Shown: positions 34,216 to 43,620 of the stretch, piece after piece
Numbering within the stretch: position 1 is the stretch's first letter
How the letters are laid out: every line of letters starts with the position of its first letter
Source of the DNA: Bacillus ndiopicus
Lineage (GTDB): Bacteria; Bacillota; Bacilli; Bacillales_A; Planococcaceae
Assembly (NCBI RefSeq): GCF_000612805.1
Contig: NZ_HG964407.1
Coordinates: forward strand, 124,001-188,000
Reading direction: 5' to 3'
Length of the DNA stretch: 64,000 bases
Translations under genes and position numbers: made by a program
Notes under the pieces: model-generated
The model's database searches: none
What the model was told of the DNA's origin: nothing
Seen by the model: only the letters and a program-made list of their open reading frames with translations

Positions 34216-35529
34216 CTAATCTTGGAATGTTATCACTGTACCATCTAACGCATCAATATAACCTAGCACTTTGCCTGTTTTTTTATCATAGCAGTCATAT
34301 CTCAGTACAGAGCTGCCTATTGCATTACCCATACCCCACTCTAAGCGAAAATCTAAATGCGCCAAAAATATGTTCTTCGCTTGCTGCGCTGAAATAGCTG
34401 GTACACTAGGAACGTGTTCAAATTGTTCCATATCAATAGGTCTGCCATGAAACGACTCCACATCTCCTGTCGAACAATTAATTGTAACGGATACCATAAA
34501 ATGAGTTTTGATATTTTGTGCTTTTATTAAACGAAACATAAATCTAGGATATTGTCTATTTTTATCTACTTCTAGTTGTAAATAAGGATACATTTCTGGT
34601 GCAGCATGCTGTAAAAATGTCACTGCGTTTTGTAACGCTTCCTTTTCATTTAATTGCAAATTGCCTTGACGCTCTTTAAACCATGTCATGCTTAGAAGTT
34701 GACCTGTGTTCATATCTATTCTTGCATGAACAGTATCCTCGTATAAATCCTCTCCTTTTTTCTCAGCCCAAACAATCCGTTTTACATTGTTAGATGTAAT
34801 TTCATCGATTATTTGCATTCCGCTACTTACCCCTATTATATCCTCCAACGACCTACTAAAGTTAGCCCCTAATGACGGTAATATCTCGTAATGTATATTA
34901 CATCGTTGTTCATTTATAACAGGCTCCAAAATATCCGCCTGATAAACTGGATACACATCATCTAGCTCATAAATAAGGCGTAGCTGCCCTGCAATTTCAG
35001 CAATTGCTAAGCGCATACGTATATGCTTTTTAGCATTTTCGTATAAAGCCTTTTTACCAACTAATTTTTTAGGAATTTCAGGTTCAGATAATTTGCCCAT
35101 ATGCATTAATTCCACCAAATTCCCCGCTTTATCTAGACCGATAATAATCCCTGCATTGGCAAGTGGCAAATCCATTACAAGCTGTCCATAATGAAATTGC
35201 TCAATTTCGTCAATTGGTTCCACCTTATAAAATGTAAAATCAGCTAGCGCATTTGGATAGTATTGTAGCAAAAATTGCTCCGCAAGCTTGTACCTTTCTT
35301 CCTGTGATATTTCCTTGTCTACAGGCACTTCATAGCTTTCCTTTGAAATAAAATAACTCTTTAAAGTACCATCGTAATCTAACTGCACCTTTATACTTTC
35401 TTGATTATCTCCCCAAATAAATAAAGATTCTTCCCCTGGCTGTGCATTAATTTCTTCAAACATTATTTGGAAACTCTTAGATGGCTTTGCAATAGCTAGT
35501 GCCCGTTCCTTTAACTGGTGATGATTCAT
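34216..35529 (-). CDS. YcdB/YcdC-like (DUF4901) repeat protein
   Basis: 437 residues, no signal peptide. Repeated modules of a helix followed by strands ending in acidic beta turns (ARIDMNTGQLLSMTWF; TINCSTGDVESF; YIDALDGTVITF) resemble PepSY-like/YcdB-YcdC repeats of Bacillus. Cytosolic placement is odd for such modules. GGGGGTT precedes the ATG. Function unknown. Confidence 0.6.
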   Translation of the reverse strand: MNHHQLKERALAIAKPSKSFQIMFEEINAQPGEESLFIWGDNQESIKVQLDYDGTLKSYFISKESYEVPVDKEISQEERYKLAEQFLLQYYPNALADFTFYKVEPIDEIEQFHYGQLVMDLPLANAGIIIGLDKAGNLVELMHMGKLSEPEIPKKLVGKKALYENAKKHIRMRLAIAEIAGQLRLIYELDDVYPVYQADILEPVINEQRCNIHYEILPSLGANFSRSLEDIIGVSSGMQIIDEITSNNVKRIVWAEKKGEDLYEDTVHARIDMNTGQLLSMTWFKERQGNLQLNEKEALQNAVTFLQHAAPEMYPYLQLEVDKNRQYPRFMFRLIKAQNIKTHFMVSVTINCSTGDVESFHGRPIDMEQFEHVPSVPAISAQQAKNIFLAHLDFRLEWGMGNAIGSSVLRYDCYDKKTGKVLGYIDALDGTVITFQD

Positions 35530-35602
35530 ATCTAACCCCCTAAACAGAATGTATGTTCCCTATATTATAATTCAATCTTTCTTTTTATACAAGTATTTCC
35601 AA

Positions 35603-35634
35603 AGAAAAAAAGAAGGGCATTCACTTACCCTTCT
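35603..35634 (-). terminator. Terminator overlapping the stop of the 35,625 MFS gene
   Basis: AGAAGGG (35611-35617) pairs with CCCTTCT (35628-35634), with TTTTTTTC following on the minus strand. The TAA stop lies inside the stem-loop. Confidence 0.75.
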
Positions 35635-36926
35635 ACTTCCTCTAAAACATTTAATTTTTTGTTATTTTTTAACTCTGGGTGTGCCATTTCAATTACTGAG
35701 CGGCGTAGCAATATTAAGACGATAAATACTAAAATTGTACCACTGACAATCAAAATATATTGAGCTGGAACGATATCGTATAAAATACCGAATACTAATG
35801 TTCCAATTGGCATCATGCTCATTGCCATCATTTCCACGATACCAAACACACGCCCCTTATATTCCTCATCGATTGATGTTTGCATAATTACTCCTATTGG
35901 TGTGTTTGTAATAACGCCTAATCCACCCGATAAAAACATAATCACCAAGTAATAAATGAAAATTGTCATGTTTGAAAAAGTAAATAGCAACGGTACAGCA
36001 GTCAGGATTACTAAAATTGACATTAGTAGCGTTGAGCGTTTCACGACTACTAAAGGGAATTTTAAATTTGATCGGGTAGCAAAATAAATCGACGCAATCA
36101 ACATCCCGATTGCTGCTCCCGCTTCAACAACGCCGATAAGTTTCGGATCTAAATGTAAAATTGTTAACAATATATAATTTCCACCGACATTTAAACATGT
36201 GAAAAATAAATTCAACCATAATGCTGTCCATAAAATTGCACGGACAACAGGTTTTTGCTTTAAGTAAACAAATCCAGCCTTAAAGCTTTCAAACATCGTT
36301 TCTTTCTGCTCTGAAGCAGTTGCTTCTTTAGGCTTCTTATGCAGCGTAAAATTCATCGTAGATTCTAATAATAAAGCAATTGTTTCTGCGATAATAAACA
36401 CGAGTAAAAATATCTCCATTGATACGAAGCCAAATAACATTCCCCCAAAAACCGGACCGCCTATACCTGAAACGGAATACGATAGCTGATTAAAGCTCAT
36501 CGCCTTTTGGAGACGCTCTTCATCAACTAAATTCGCTATAGATGCCGAAAAGGCCACGCTAGAAAACGAACTAAAAATACTATTGAACAATGTTGCTAAA
36601 TATATTGCTACTAAAGATAAACCCTCTACCCATGTGTAAATCAACATAACACTAACCGTTAAGACTACTCCAGCCTGACCGCCAATTACTAGCCATTTAC
36701 GTGGGACACGATCCCCTATAATTCCTGCAATAGGAGAAATAATTGTTCTAGGTATAATACTTAATAGTATATTTGCAGCAAAACTTAAAGAAGAGCCCGT
36801 TAAAGAAAGAATATACATACTAATACCAAATGCGTATACATTAGAACCAAGTGAACCAATCATTTTACTCATCAGGAATGTATACAAATGATACGTTGAT
36901 TTTTTATACTTCAATTTTTCATCCAT
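35625..36926 (-). CDS. MFS efflux transporter controlled by adjacent XRE-TPR regulator
   Basis: 433-residue, twelve-helix major facilitator. The helix 2-3 loop is GDRVPRKWLVIGGQAG, and SLGSNVYAFGISMYILSLTG opens the first helix, placing it with Mef-like drug exporters as at 22,372. ATG at 36926 has GTGGGAAG upstream; a 22-residue extension to 36992 would run through an operator. It diverges from the regulator at 37,123, and three GTTTAATT palindromes lie between them. Confidence 0.88.
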   Translation of the reverse strand: MDEKLKYKKSTYHLYTFLMSKMIGSLGSNVYAFGISMYILSLTGSSLSFAANILLSIIPRTIISPIAGIIGDRVPRKWLVIGGQAGVVLTVSVMLIYTWVEGLSLVAIYLATLFNSIFSSFSSVAFSASIANLVDEERLQKAMSFNQLSYSVSGIGGPVFGGMLFGFVSMEIFLLVFIIAETIALLLESTMNFTLHKKPKEATASEQKETMFESFKAGFVYLKQKPVVRAILWTALWLNLFFTCLNVGGNYILLTILHLDPKLIGVVEAGAAIGMLIASIYFATRSNLKFPLVVVKRSTLLMSILVILTAVPLLFTFSNMTIFIYYLVIMFLSGGLGVITNTPIGVIMQTSIDEEYKGRVFGIVEMMAMSMMPIGTLVFGILYDIVPAQYILIVSGTILVFIVLILLRRSVIEMAHPELKNNKKLNVLEEVEG

Positions 36927-36944
36927 TAGCTTCCCACACCTTTT

Positions 36945-37068
36945 GTTTAATTTAATTAAACTTATTGTAAAACATACATTTTGAATTTTCAATATAAAGT
37001 TTAATTAAATTTAAAATTAATTCATTTTATCCAGTATTAATCCCCTCTTTTGTTTAATTAAATTAAAA
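36945..37068. promoter_or_regulatory. Three GTTTAATT-type operator sites between MFS and XRE-TPR genes
   Basis: GTTTAATT-T-AATTAAAC at 36945-36961 is perfect. GTTTAATTAAATTTAAA (36999-37015) and GTTTAATTAAATTAAAA (37052-37068) share its left arm. Their starts are 54 and 53 bp apart, about five helical turns, so bound dimers would face the same side. The -10-like TATAAT of the regulator is at 37096. Confidence 0.7.
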
Positions 37069-37122
37069 TTAATATCCTTCTACAATAATATTTGCTATAA
37101 TCTTACGTAGTGAGGTGACCTT

Positions 37123-38373
37123 ATGTTGAATATAGGTGCAAAAATAAAAGAGCTACGCAAAGAACGAAAAATGACTTTGGCACAAGTAGCAGGGGATCGT
37201 CTAACAAAAGGAATGTTAAGCTTAATTGAAAACGGCAAAGCGCAACCTTCGATGGAGAGCTTGCATTATATTGCAAGTCAGCTCCAAATAGATGTTGCTG
37301 AATTAATACAATCAGAGGATAACAAAAAAATACATGATGTGTTCATGCAGGCTGAGCAGCTCAGTTCGCAATTAAAAAAAGAGTATGAGAAAGAACAAAG
37401 AGAGCTAAAGGAACGAGAATTATTACAGCTTATCGAACCTTTCGTGCAATCTAACAGCTTGAAAGGAACTAGCTATGAGGAAGTACGCTTACTAGAAATT
37501 TATTTAGTAGTGCGCTATCGCTTAAAAATTAACCGTTCCGTCGAGCCATTTTTACCTTTAGCTAAAATGTATGAGAATGTCCATGCCTACTCTAAAATGC
37601 TTAGTTGTTTTAGTCTTTTATGTGGCATTGCTTTTAACACACACCATTACGAACAAGCACTTGATTATTTATTAGAAGGGGAAAAATATATTGACCGCTA
37701 CTACTATTTAATTAACGACCTTGAAAAACTCGATTTTTACTACAACCTGGCTGCCGCTTACACTGCTTTGAATAATAATCAAAAAACAGAGGAATATTTC
37801 GAAATCGCTTTAAAAATGGCGAAAGAGAAAAAAGTATTGTATCGCTTAAATGATTTTTATCGTTTTTTATGTTATTTGCATTGTTCAAATGGAGACGCGG
37901 AAAAAAGCTATGATTACTTAACAAAAATGAAGGCATTTTCAACTGTGTTAGAGGACCCAATCGATGCTATCTCTACACAAATCATGACATTAGCATATAC
38001 AAATCAAATTGAAAAAGATTTCGAAAAAACATTATCAATTCAAATTGATTACTTTGATGTACCCAAAGATGCATTTATTGATGCCCTTTTATTCACAAAT
38101 GGTGAGTATGCTTATGCCCATCTACAGCTAAAACAATATGCACAAGCAAAAAAATTATTAGAAAATCTATTCGTTTCAGAAAATCAGCATCACCCATTAG
38201 ATTTAGGTATATCCTATCGCGCCTTTGCCGTTCGTGCGCTATGCTATTTCGAAGAAGGCGATATCGTAAACGCCAAGCGCGATATATTATATGCGATGGA
38301 TGGTGTGAAGGAGTTTAAAAATAGTTTCGATAAACAATTCATTTTGCAAGCATATGAACGTATTACACATTAA
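37123..38373 (+). CDS. XRE-type regulator with TPR domain (RRNPP-like)
   Basis: 416 residues. The N-terminal HTH (7-60) reads IKELRKERKMTLAQVAGDRLTKGMLSLIENGKAQPS, and residues about 120-410 are helical TPR repeats (YNLAAAYTALNNNQKTEEYFEIALK). This HTH-TPR architecture is that of Rgg/PlcR/AimR-like regulators that sense peptides or occupy TPR grooves. No adjacent signalling-peptide gene is visible. It most likely binds the GTTTAATT sites and controls the divergent MFS pump. Confidence 0.85.
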   Translation: MLNIGAKIKELRKERKMTLAQVAGDRLTKGMLSLIENGKAQPSMESLHYIASQLQIDVAELIQSEDNKKIHDVFMQAEQLSSQLKKEYEKEQRELKERELLQLIEPFVQSNSLKGTSYEEVRLLEIYLVVRYRLKINRSVEPFLPLAKMYENVHAYSKMLSCFSLLCGIAFNTHHYEQALDYLLEGEKYIDRYYYLINDLEKLDFYYNLAAAYTALNNNQKTEEYFEIALKMAKEKKVLYRLNDFYRFLCYLHCSNGDAEKSYDYLTKMKAFSTVLEDPIDAISTQIMTLAYTNQIEKDFEKTLSIQIDYFDVPKDAFIDALLFTNGEYAYAHLQLKQYAQAKKLLENLFVSENQHHPLDLGISYRAFAVRALCYFEEGDIVNAKRDILYAMDGVKEFKNSFDKQFILQAYERITH

Positions 38374-38374
38374 G

Positions 38375-38413
38375 AAAGGATGCTTCTCAGCAAATTTGAG
38401 AAGCATCCTTTTT
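38375..38413. terminator. Bidirectional terminator between regulator and AI-2E-family gene
   Basis: AAAGGATGCTTCTCA pairs with TGAGAAGCATCCTTT around a short loop, serving both convergent genes. Confidence 0.85.
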
Positions 38414-39438
38414 CACTCTATTTTTTGTTGTTTTGAGGAAGTTACATCAAGTACATCCAATAGGAACATAAATAGTGGAATACCGATAATTAACCCCCAC
38501 ACTCCTAAGAAATGTTCTGAGAATAAAATCACCATAAACGTATAAAAAATTGGCAAATCCGTTTTCGCAGACATTAACTTTGGATTTAAGAAATATGCCT
38601 CAATGCCATGTAAAACAACAACGACAACCAAAATGTACACGATATACATAAAGCCACCAATGCTGTAGGAGATAATTGTTAATGGGATTAATGAAATAAT
38701 GACACCCGCTACTGGTATTAGCCCAAGCACGAAAATCATAACCCCTAGCGCAATTAAATGTGGGAATCCCATAACTGATAAAACTACAACGGATAATGCA
38801 CAGTTTACCGTTGCAATAATAAATTGCGCCTCAATTACCTTACCAAAAGAACGAATGAATACTTTAGAGAAATATTCTAATTCGTCGTATAAAGGGGCAA
38901 TTTTACTATTTTTAAACTTCATCGTAAATTCAACAATACGATGTTTATCTAACATAATAAATAGGCTTAAAATAGCCGCAATTAAAATTTGCAGAAGCAA
39001 CTTCCCAATATTCGTAATATTTTCTACGATAAAATTTACACCTTGCTGTAAATACTGTTCCAACTCAATTTTCTCAATCGTTGGCGCTAAATATTTCGTA
39101 ATTTCGTTTTCATTCGGATTAATATTAAAATTCATCATTAAATTAAATAGCTGTGTAATTTGCTGCGAAATAAGAGGTAAATATTTATATACCGTTCCAA
39201 CAACTCCTGCGACAAACAATAAGTAAATGATAACCGTAATGACCGCCTCTTTTATCGGCACATACTTTTTAATAGTACTTGTTAGCTTTGTGCTTAGACG
39301 ATTCATTAAATATGTAATAATAAATGTGAACAAAATTAGATCAAGCATACTACGCATTAAATATAACGCAATCCCAATACCTATTAAAATCATAAACCTC
39401 TTAAAGCCATGACTTTTAAAAAAATCCCACACGAGCAT
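38413..39438 (-). CDS. AI-2E family (PF01594-type) membrane protein
   Basis: 341-residue membrane protein with about eight helices and the family pattern: two N-terminal helices, a long amphipathic segment (residues 85-150), then the conserved run VMGFPHLIALGVMIFVLGLIPVAG near 225-250 and LNPKLMSAKTDLPIF. Family members include YtvI-like and Na+/H+ antiporter-like proteins; AI-2 export is not general. The start is uncertain: ATG at 39438 has no strong ribosome site and a TTG at 39450 is possible. Confidence 0.85.
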   Translation of the reverse strand: MLVWDFFKSHGFKRFMILIGIGIALYLMRSMLDLILFTFIITYLMNRLSTKLTSTIKKYVPIKEAVITVIIYLLFVAGVVGTVYKYLPLISQQITQLFNLMMNFNINPNENEITKYLAPTIEKIELEQYLQQGVNFIVENITNIGKLLLQILIAAILSLFIMLDKHRIVEFTMKFKNSKIAPLYDELEYFSKVFIRSFGKVIEAQFIIATVNCALSVVVLSVMGFPHLIALGVMIFVLGLIPVAGVIISLIPLTIISYSIGGFMYIVYILVVVVVLHGIEAYFLNPKLMSAKTDLPIFYTFMVILFSEHFLGVWGLIIGIPLFMFLLDVLDVTSSKQQKIE

Positions 39439-39883
39439 TCTACTACTCAAAATATGAACAAAGCCTTATATCTAAATATAGACGCCTTGTTTAGTAGCAG
39501 CGACCTCCCTTTGTTTATAAGTTTTTTTAGCTATCGTATTTCCTCGACAGCTTTAACATTTATGAATTTAGTACTACTTAGCATATCCATATTTTAAAAA
39601 TCCATTCCCTTTCTATATATTAATTATTATAACGTGCATAACCGTGATATCCAAAGTATTATTACCTTAAATTTAATTTTAATAGAAAAAAGAAAGACCT
39701 ACTAATCATTCATATTAGTTTTACTTTATAACTATGCATTGATTAACTTCTTACCTTAAGAAATAGGATTTTGTTTACTATACTCAACAATAAGGTGAGA
39801 TAATATTATTTAGTTTGCCCTTATATTATGTAATTAGTAAGCCTTTAGTTACTATATAAAATAACAGTTTAGGAGGTATGAAG
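39439..39883. other. AT-rich intergenic region without identified gene
   Basis: About 440 bp between divergent genes. I see no convincing ORF, hairpin or repeat. It must hold promoters for both flanking genes. Confidence 0.5.
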
Positions 39884-40933
39884 ATGAGCAAAAAACTACG
39901 AGAACACGGTATTATTATAGGAAAACTTCCTACAGGCGAAAAAAATTGCATTACGGATATAGAAGGTGTTCAAGTGGGCCATATTACACTGGACTCTCCC
40001 TTAAGTGAACAAGGAGACTATGCCTGCACTGGTGTAACAGCGATACTGCCTCATGCTGGCAATTTGTTTGAACAAAAGGTAACAGCCGCTAGCTATGTAT
40101 TAAATGGCTTTGGCAAAACAACGGGACTTGTGCAAGTAAATGAGCTTGGTGTGCTAGAATCACCTATTATGCTTACAAATACATTGAGTGTTCCTGCTGT
40201 TACTCAAGGGACACTACAATATATGCTTGAGACAAATGAAGCAATTGGGCAAACAACAGGAACAATTAATCTTGTCATTGGTGAATGTAATGACAGCCAT
40301 CTGAACTCAATCCGACATTGCGCTGTTACGCCAAAACATGCAATTGAAGCAATTCACAATGCTTCAGATGTTACTGCTGCCGAAGGAGCTATCGGCGCTG
40401 GTAAAGGCATGGTCTGCTTTGGCTATAAAGGGGGCATTGGCTCGTCCTCACGCATCGTCGAAGCCAATGATGAAATAAGCTATAAAGTTGGTTGTTTAGT
40501 GTTAAGCAACTTTGGTAGCAAGGATGATTTTTTAGCTGAGCACTATATGCCCCCTAAGAAACAGTCTACAGATACTGTAACACCAACAGATGGCTCAATT
40601 ATTATTGTTTTAGCAACTGATGCTCCACTTAGCAGTAGACAATTACTACGTGTTATTAAACGCTGCGGCATAGGTCTTGGACGTACTGGCAGCCATTTTT
40701 CACATGGCAGCGGAGATATTGTTATTGGCTTTACCACAGCCCGTACAATTGCACATAAAACTGAGGAATTATTCGAAACACGGACACAGCTACGCGAGGA
40801 TCATCCCGTTATGAATAAATTATTTGCAGCTGCAGCAGAGGCTACAGAGGAAGCAATTTTAAATTCTTTATCGCAAGCAAAGACAACTTTAGGACGCAAT
40901 GGACATATTGTGCATGCCTATCAATTTGATTAG
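39884..40933 (+). CDS. P1-family peptidase (DmpA/L-aminopeptidase, S58)
   Basis: 349-residue Ntn-like self-processing aminopeptidase. The autoproteolysis site and nucleophile are in PTDGSIIIVLATDAPL (Gly237-Ser238), separating alpha and beta chains. IEGVQVGHITLD, CTGVTAILPH and IGAGKGMVCFGYKGGIGSSSR are family motifs. AGGAGG lies 7 bases before the ATG at 39884; the ATG at 39878 is too close. It may hydrolyse peptides with free N-termini or D-amino acid amides. Confidence 0.92.
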   Translation: MSKKLREHGIIIGKLPTGEKNCITDIEGVQVGHITLDSPLSEQGDYACTGVTAILPHAGNLFEQKVTAASYVLNGFGKTTGLVQVNELGVLESPIMLTNTLSVPAVTQGTLQYMLETNEAIGQTTGTINLVIGECNDSHLNSIRHCAVTPKHAIEAIHNASDVTAAEGAIGAGKGMVCFGYKGGIGSSSRIVEANDEISYKVGCLVLSNFGSKDDFLAEHYMPPKKQSTDTVTPTDGSIIIVLATDAPLSSRQLLRVIKRCGIGLGRTGSHFSHGSGDIVIGFTTARTIAHKTEELFETRTQLREDHPVMNKLFAAAAEATEEAILNSLSQAKTTLGRNGHIVHAYQFD

Positions 40934-40962
40934 AACCCAAATTATTCATCATTTTGACTTTG

Positions 40963-41046
40963 CGGGCGAAACTAATTCTGAATCGGGCGAATTCATCCGT
41001 TTTGCGGGCGAATTTGCCTGCTAATTGAGCGAATCATTACTTTAGA
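40963..41046. repeat. 21-bp-period degenerate repeat array (GCGAA type), 4 units
   Basis: Units start at 40963, 40984, 41005 and 41026, exactly 21 bp apart. The first three open with CGGGCGAA and the fourth with TGAGCGAA. Unit 3 (GCGAATTTGCCTGCTAAT) matches unit 2 of the 730 array. The last unit overlaps the 3' end of the kinase-like gene. Confidence 0.7.
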
Positions 41047-41684
41047 CCTGTCATTTTTTCAATAAAAATCTTCTCTTGCGACGATTTCACAACTATATCA
41101 AAGTTTTCACTGTATGGATGTATAAACACTTTATATTGAATTCTTCGTTCATTATGGGAATGCTGCAAATATTGTAACTCCATCCCTCTTTCCGTAATAT
41201 CTCGCCCTGCCCTTCTGATAAACTCTGTATCATCATCCGTATAAAAATATATTTTTAAATCGAAGAGCGATGGATTTATAAAAGCAACGCTCATCCCTTC
41301 TACAATCGTTAGTTTATTGTTAGATGAAATTAATGTGCATGGTAGATAATGCGTATCAATTGTATAAAAATCTAGCCCTTGTCGAGCCATTTCTACGTCT
41401 CTTTCTAACGATGGCAAATGATGTGCCGCAGGGTGACAGGCAGTCATTTTATAATGATGCTGCTCATTATTATATGTATAATCAATCATCGTTTTTTTGC
41501 GCATTTCTGAATCAACGATATACGGATCTGTATTGATATAGTTGATTGAATTGGGCTCAAATAATGCGATTAACTTCTGTGCAAAGGTCGTTTTTCCAGC
41601 AGCCCCATGCCCTGATATACCGATTACAATTCTTTTATTTTGGCCATTTGCCCAATTCTTAATAAGCTGTAATAGCTGCTCCAT
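41037..41684 (-). CDS. Uridine-kinase-like P-loop phosphotransferase
   Basis: 215 residues with P-loop GHGAAGKT at 25-32, acidic motif YINTDPYIV about 20 residues on, LTIVEGMSVAF as the Walker-B-like strand, and a lid with RRAGRDITERG. This is the layout of uridine kinase/phosphoribulokinase-like proteins; phosphate acceptor unknown. ATG at 41684 follows AAGGAGG; a 24-residue upstream extension is rejected. Its 3' end runs into the 21-bp repeat array. Confidence 0.8.
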   Translation of the reverse strand: MEQLLQLIKNWANGQNKRIVIGISGHGAAGKTTFAQKLIALFEPNSINYINTDPYIVDSEMRKKTMIDYTYNNEQHHYKMTACHPAAHHLPSLERDVEMARQGLDFYTIDTHYLPCTLISSNNKLTIVEGMSVAFINPSLFDLKIYFYTDDDTEFIRRAGRDITERGMELQYLQHSHNERRIQYKVFIHPYSENFDIVVKSSQEKIFIEKMTGLK

Positions 41685-41877
41685 TCTCAATTCCTCCTTG
41701 TTTTTGAAATATAAGCGAATGTTAGTGTACCCTAAATTATTACTAGCAAGCAACATGTAAGCGAATTAATTGTCATAAAATATATATAATCGGACTATTG
41801 TGAATTTTATAGGCAACACGTATTATAATAATTATGCAAAAACTCACATAAACTTGTGGGATATAGGAGGATTTTAA

Positions 41878-42858
41878 ATGACTGTTATTCGAATTGGTAT
41901 CGTAGGTTATGGAAATTTAGGTCGTGGTGTAGAGCACGCAATATCTCAAAATCCTGATATGGAGCTAGTTGCTGTTTTTACACGTCGTGATCCAGCAACA
42001 GTGAAAGTTGCTAGCAATGCGAAAGTATATTTAATAGATGAAGCTGAAAAATTTAAGAATGATATCGATGTAATGATTTTGTGCGGTGGCTCTGCAACTG
42101 ATTTACCAAAGCATAGTCCACATTTTGCACAATGGTTTAATATCGTAGATAGCTTCGACACACATGCGAAAATCCCAGAGTTTTTCGATGCTGTAGATGC
42201 TGTTGCGCAAAAATCTGAAAAAATAGGGCTTATTTCTGTTGGTTGGGATCCTGGCCTATTTTCATTAAATCGCTTAATTGGCGAAGCTGTTTTACCTGTT
42301 GGTTCAACATATACTTTCTGGGGAGATGGACTAAGCCAAGGCCATTCAGATGCAGTACGTCGCATTGCAGGTGTTAAGCACGCAGTACAATACACATTGC
42401 CAATTAAAGAAGCTGTAGAACGTGTAAGAAACGGGGAAAACCCTGAGCTATCAACACGCGAAAAGCATGCCCGTGAATGCTGGGTTGTGTTAGAAGAAGG
42501 CGCTGATGCTGCAAAAATTGAGCAGGAAATTGTAACGATGCCAAACTACTTCGATGAGTATGACACGACAGTTCATTTTATTACTGAAAACGATTTTAAA
42601 GCGAATCATACAGGTATGCCACATGGTGGATTTGTTATTCGCAGTGGAGAAAGCGGAGATAATGACAAGCAAATTTTAGAATTCTCTTTAAAGCTTGAAA
42701 GCAATCCAAATTTTACATCAAGCGTAATTGTTGCATATGCACGCGCAGCCTATCGCTTAAATAAAGCAGGCGATAAAGGAGCAAAAACTGTTTTCGATAT
42801 CCCATTCGGTTTATTATCACCAAAATCCGCTGCAGAGCTACGTAAAGAATTATTGTAA
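41878..42858 (+). CDS. ddh: Meso-diaminopimelate D-dehydrogenase
   Basis: 326-residue NADPH-dependent enzyme of the short lysine/diaminopimelate route, converting L-tetrahydrodipicolinate and ammonia to meso-DAP. The nucleotide fold is GIVGYGNLGRG; substrate residues lie in VDSFDTHAKIP, GWDPGLFSLNRL and GDGLSQGHSDAVRRI. Length matches characterised Ddh. AGGAGG precedes the ATG; a TTGTGA-17-TATTAT promoter-like pair lies near 41,802-41,830. Ddh is known in the Lysinibacillus sphaericus group, which fits the taxonomic guess. Confidence 0.96.
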   Translation: MTVIRIGIVGYGNLGRGVEHAISQNPDMELVAVFTRRDPATVKVASNAKVYLIDEAEKFKNDIDVMILCGGSATDLPKHSPHFAQWFNIVDSFDTHAKIPEFFDAVDAVAQKSEKIGLISVGWDPGLFSLNRLIGEAVLPVGSTYTFWGDGLSQGHSDAVRRIAGVKHAVQYTLPIKEAVERVRNGENPELSTREKHARECWVVLEEGADAAKIEQEIVTMPNYFDEYDTTVHFITENDFKANHTGMPHGGFVIRSGESGDNDKQILEFSLKLESNPNFTSSVIVAYARAAYRLNKAGDKGAKTVFDIPFGLLSPKSAAELRKELL

Positions 42859-42975
42859 TGGAAAATGGTTTTCTGATTGAAATGTTTACCATCTTGAAAA
42901 ATATAAGAATTTTTTAAATGATTGAAAACACTGATTTCTATATGTTTTCTTTCAGTTTAAAATGAATAAATAAAA

Positions 42976-43014
42976 GGTGTAGGGATGGCAAATTCTTATT
43001 TGTCATCCCTACAC
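42976..43014 (-). terminator. Terminator of the cytochrome c gene
   Basis: GTGTAGGGATG-g-CAAAT pairs with ATTTG-t-CATCCCTACAC, followed on the minus strand by TTTTATTTATT. It may also stop ddh read-through. Confidence 0.75.
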
Positions 43015-43023
43015 CCATATAAA

Positions 43024-43359
43024 TTATTTCAATGTTAAAATATAATCTGCCACTGCTTCTTCGTCGCCCTTAGCTTGACCTGCTGGCATATTACCTTTGC
43101 CATTCTTTAAAATATCAACAATTTCTTCTTTAGATAATGTTAGACCATGTAAGCTTGGTCCCATACTACCTGTTAAATCGCCACCATGACAGCCAATACA
43201 ATTTGCTTTAGCAACACTTTCTCCAACTGCTACAGTATCCCCAGCTTGCTCATTTGTAGGAGGAGTCGGCTCTTCTTTTGCCTTATTTCCACCACATGCA
43301 GCTAAACCAAATACCGCCAATCCACCTGCTAACACTACGTGCATTAATCGCTTCGCCAT
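43024..43359 (-). CDS. Membrane-anchored c-type cytochrome (c551-like lipoprotein)
   Basis: 111-residue lipoprotein: signal peptide with lipobox LAAC (Cys22), a Pro/Glu linker, then a small cytochrome c domain with heme motif CIGCH near residues 54-58 and distal Met in KGNMPAG. It resembles CccA/CccB-type electron carriers feeding terminal oxidases. GAGGTG precedes the ATG. Confidence 0.93.
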   Translation of the reverse strand: MAKRLMHVVLAGGLAVFGLAACGGNKAKEEPTPPTNEQAGDTVAVGESVAKANCIGCHGGDLTGSMGPSLHGLTLSKEEIVDILKNGKGNMPAGQAKGDEEAVADYILTLK

Positions 43360-43620
43360 AATAACACCTCATTTTGTATATTTTACCTTACGTTTAAACC
43401 ATAGCATGTCTATAGAAACTACTTCAAGTATAACCCTGTCCAAAAGCTTTCATACATTTTGAACTATGACAGAATTGTGCCTACTTTCCATTTGTTCTTA
43501 GCTCTTCCCGTTTCCACTCACTATTAAACTTCTTATAAAGATTTAATGAATGGCTTTCACTTTCCACATAAGAGAAAACCATTTATCATAAAAATAGAAT
43601 AATAGAGAGGAGTAGGAATT

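Noticed and set aside
39409..39597. 62-codon plus-strand ORF over the AI-2E gene start
   Set aside because: No ribosome site, overlaps the opposite gene, and composition matches AT-rich random sequence.
41757..41877. Possible lysine riboswitch upstream of ddh
   Set aside because: The leader is only about 120 bp and shows none of the long conserved helices of an L box or a terminator pair.
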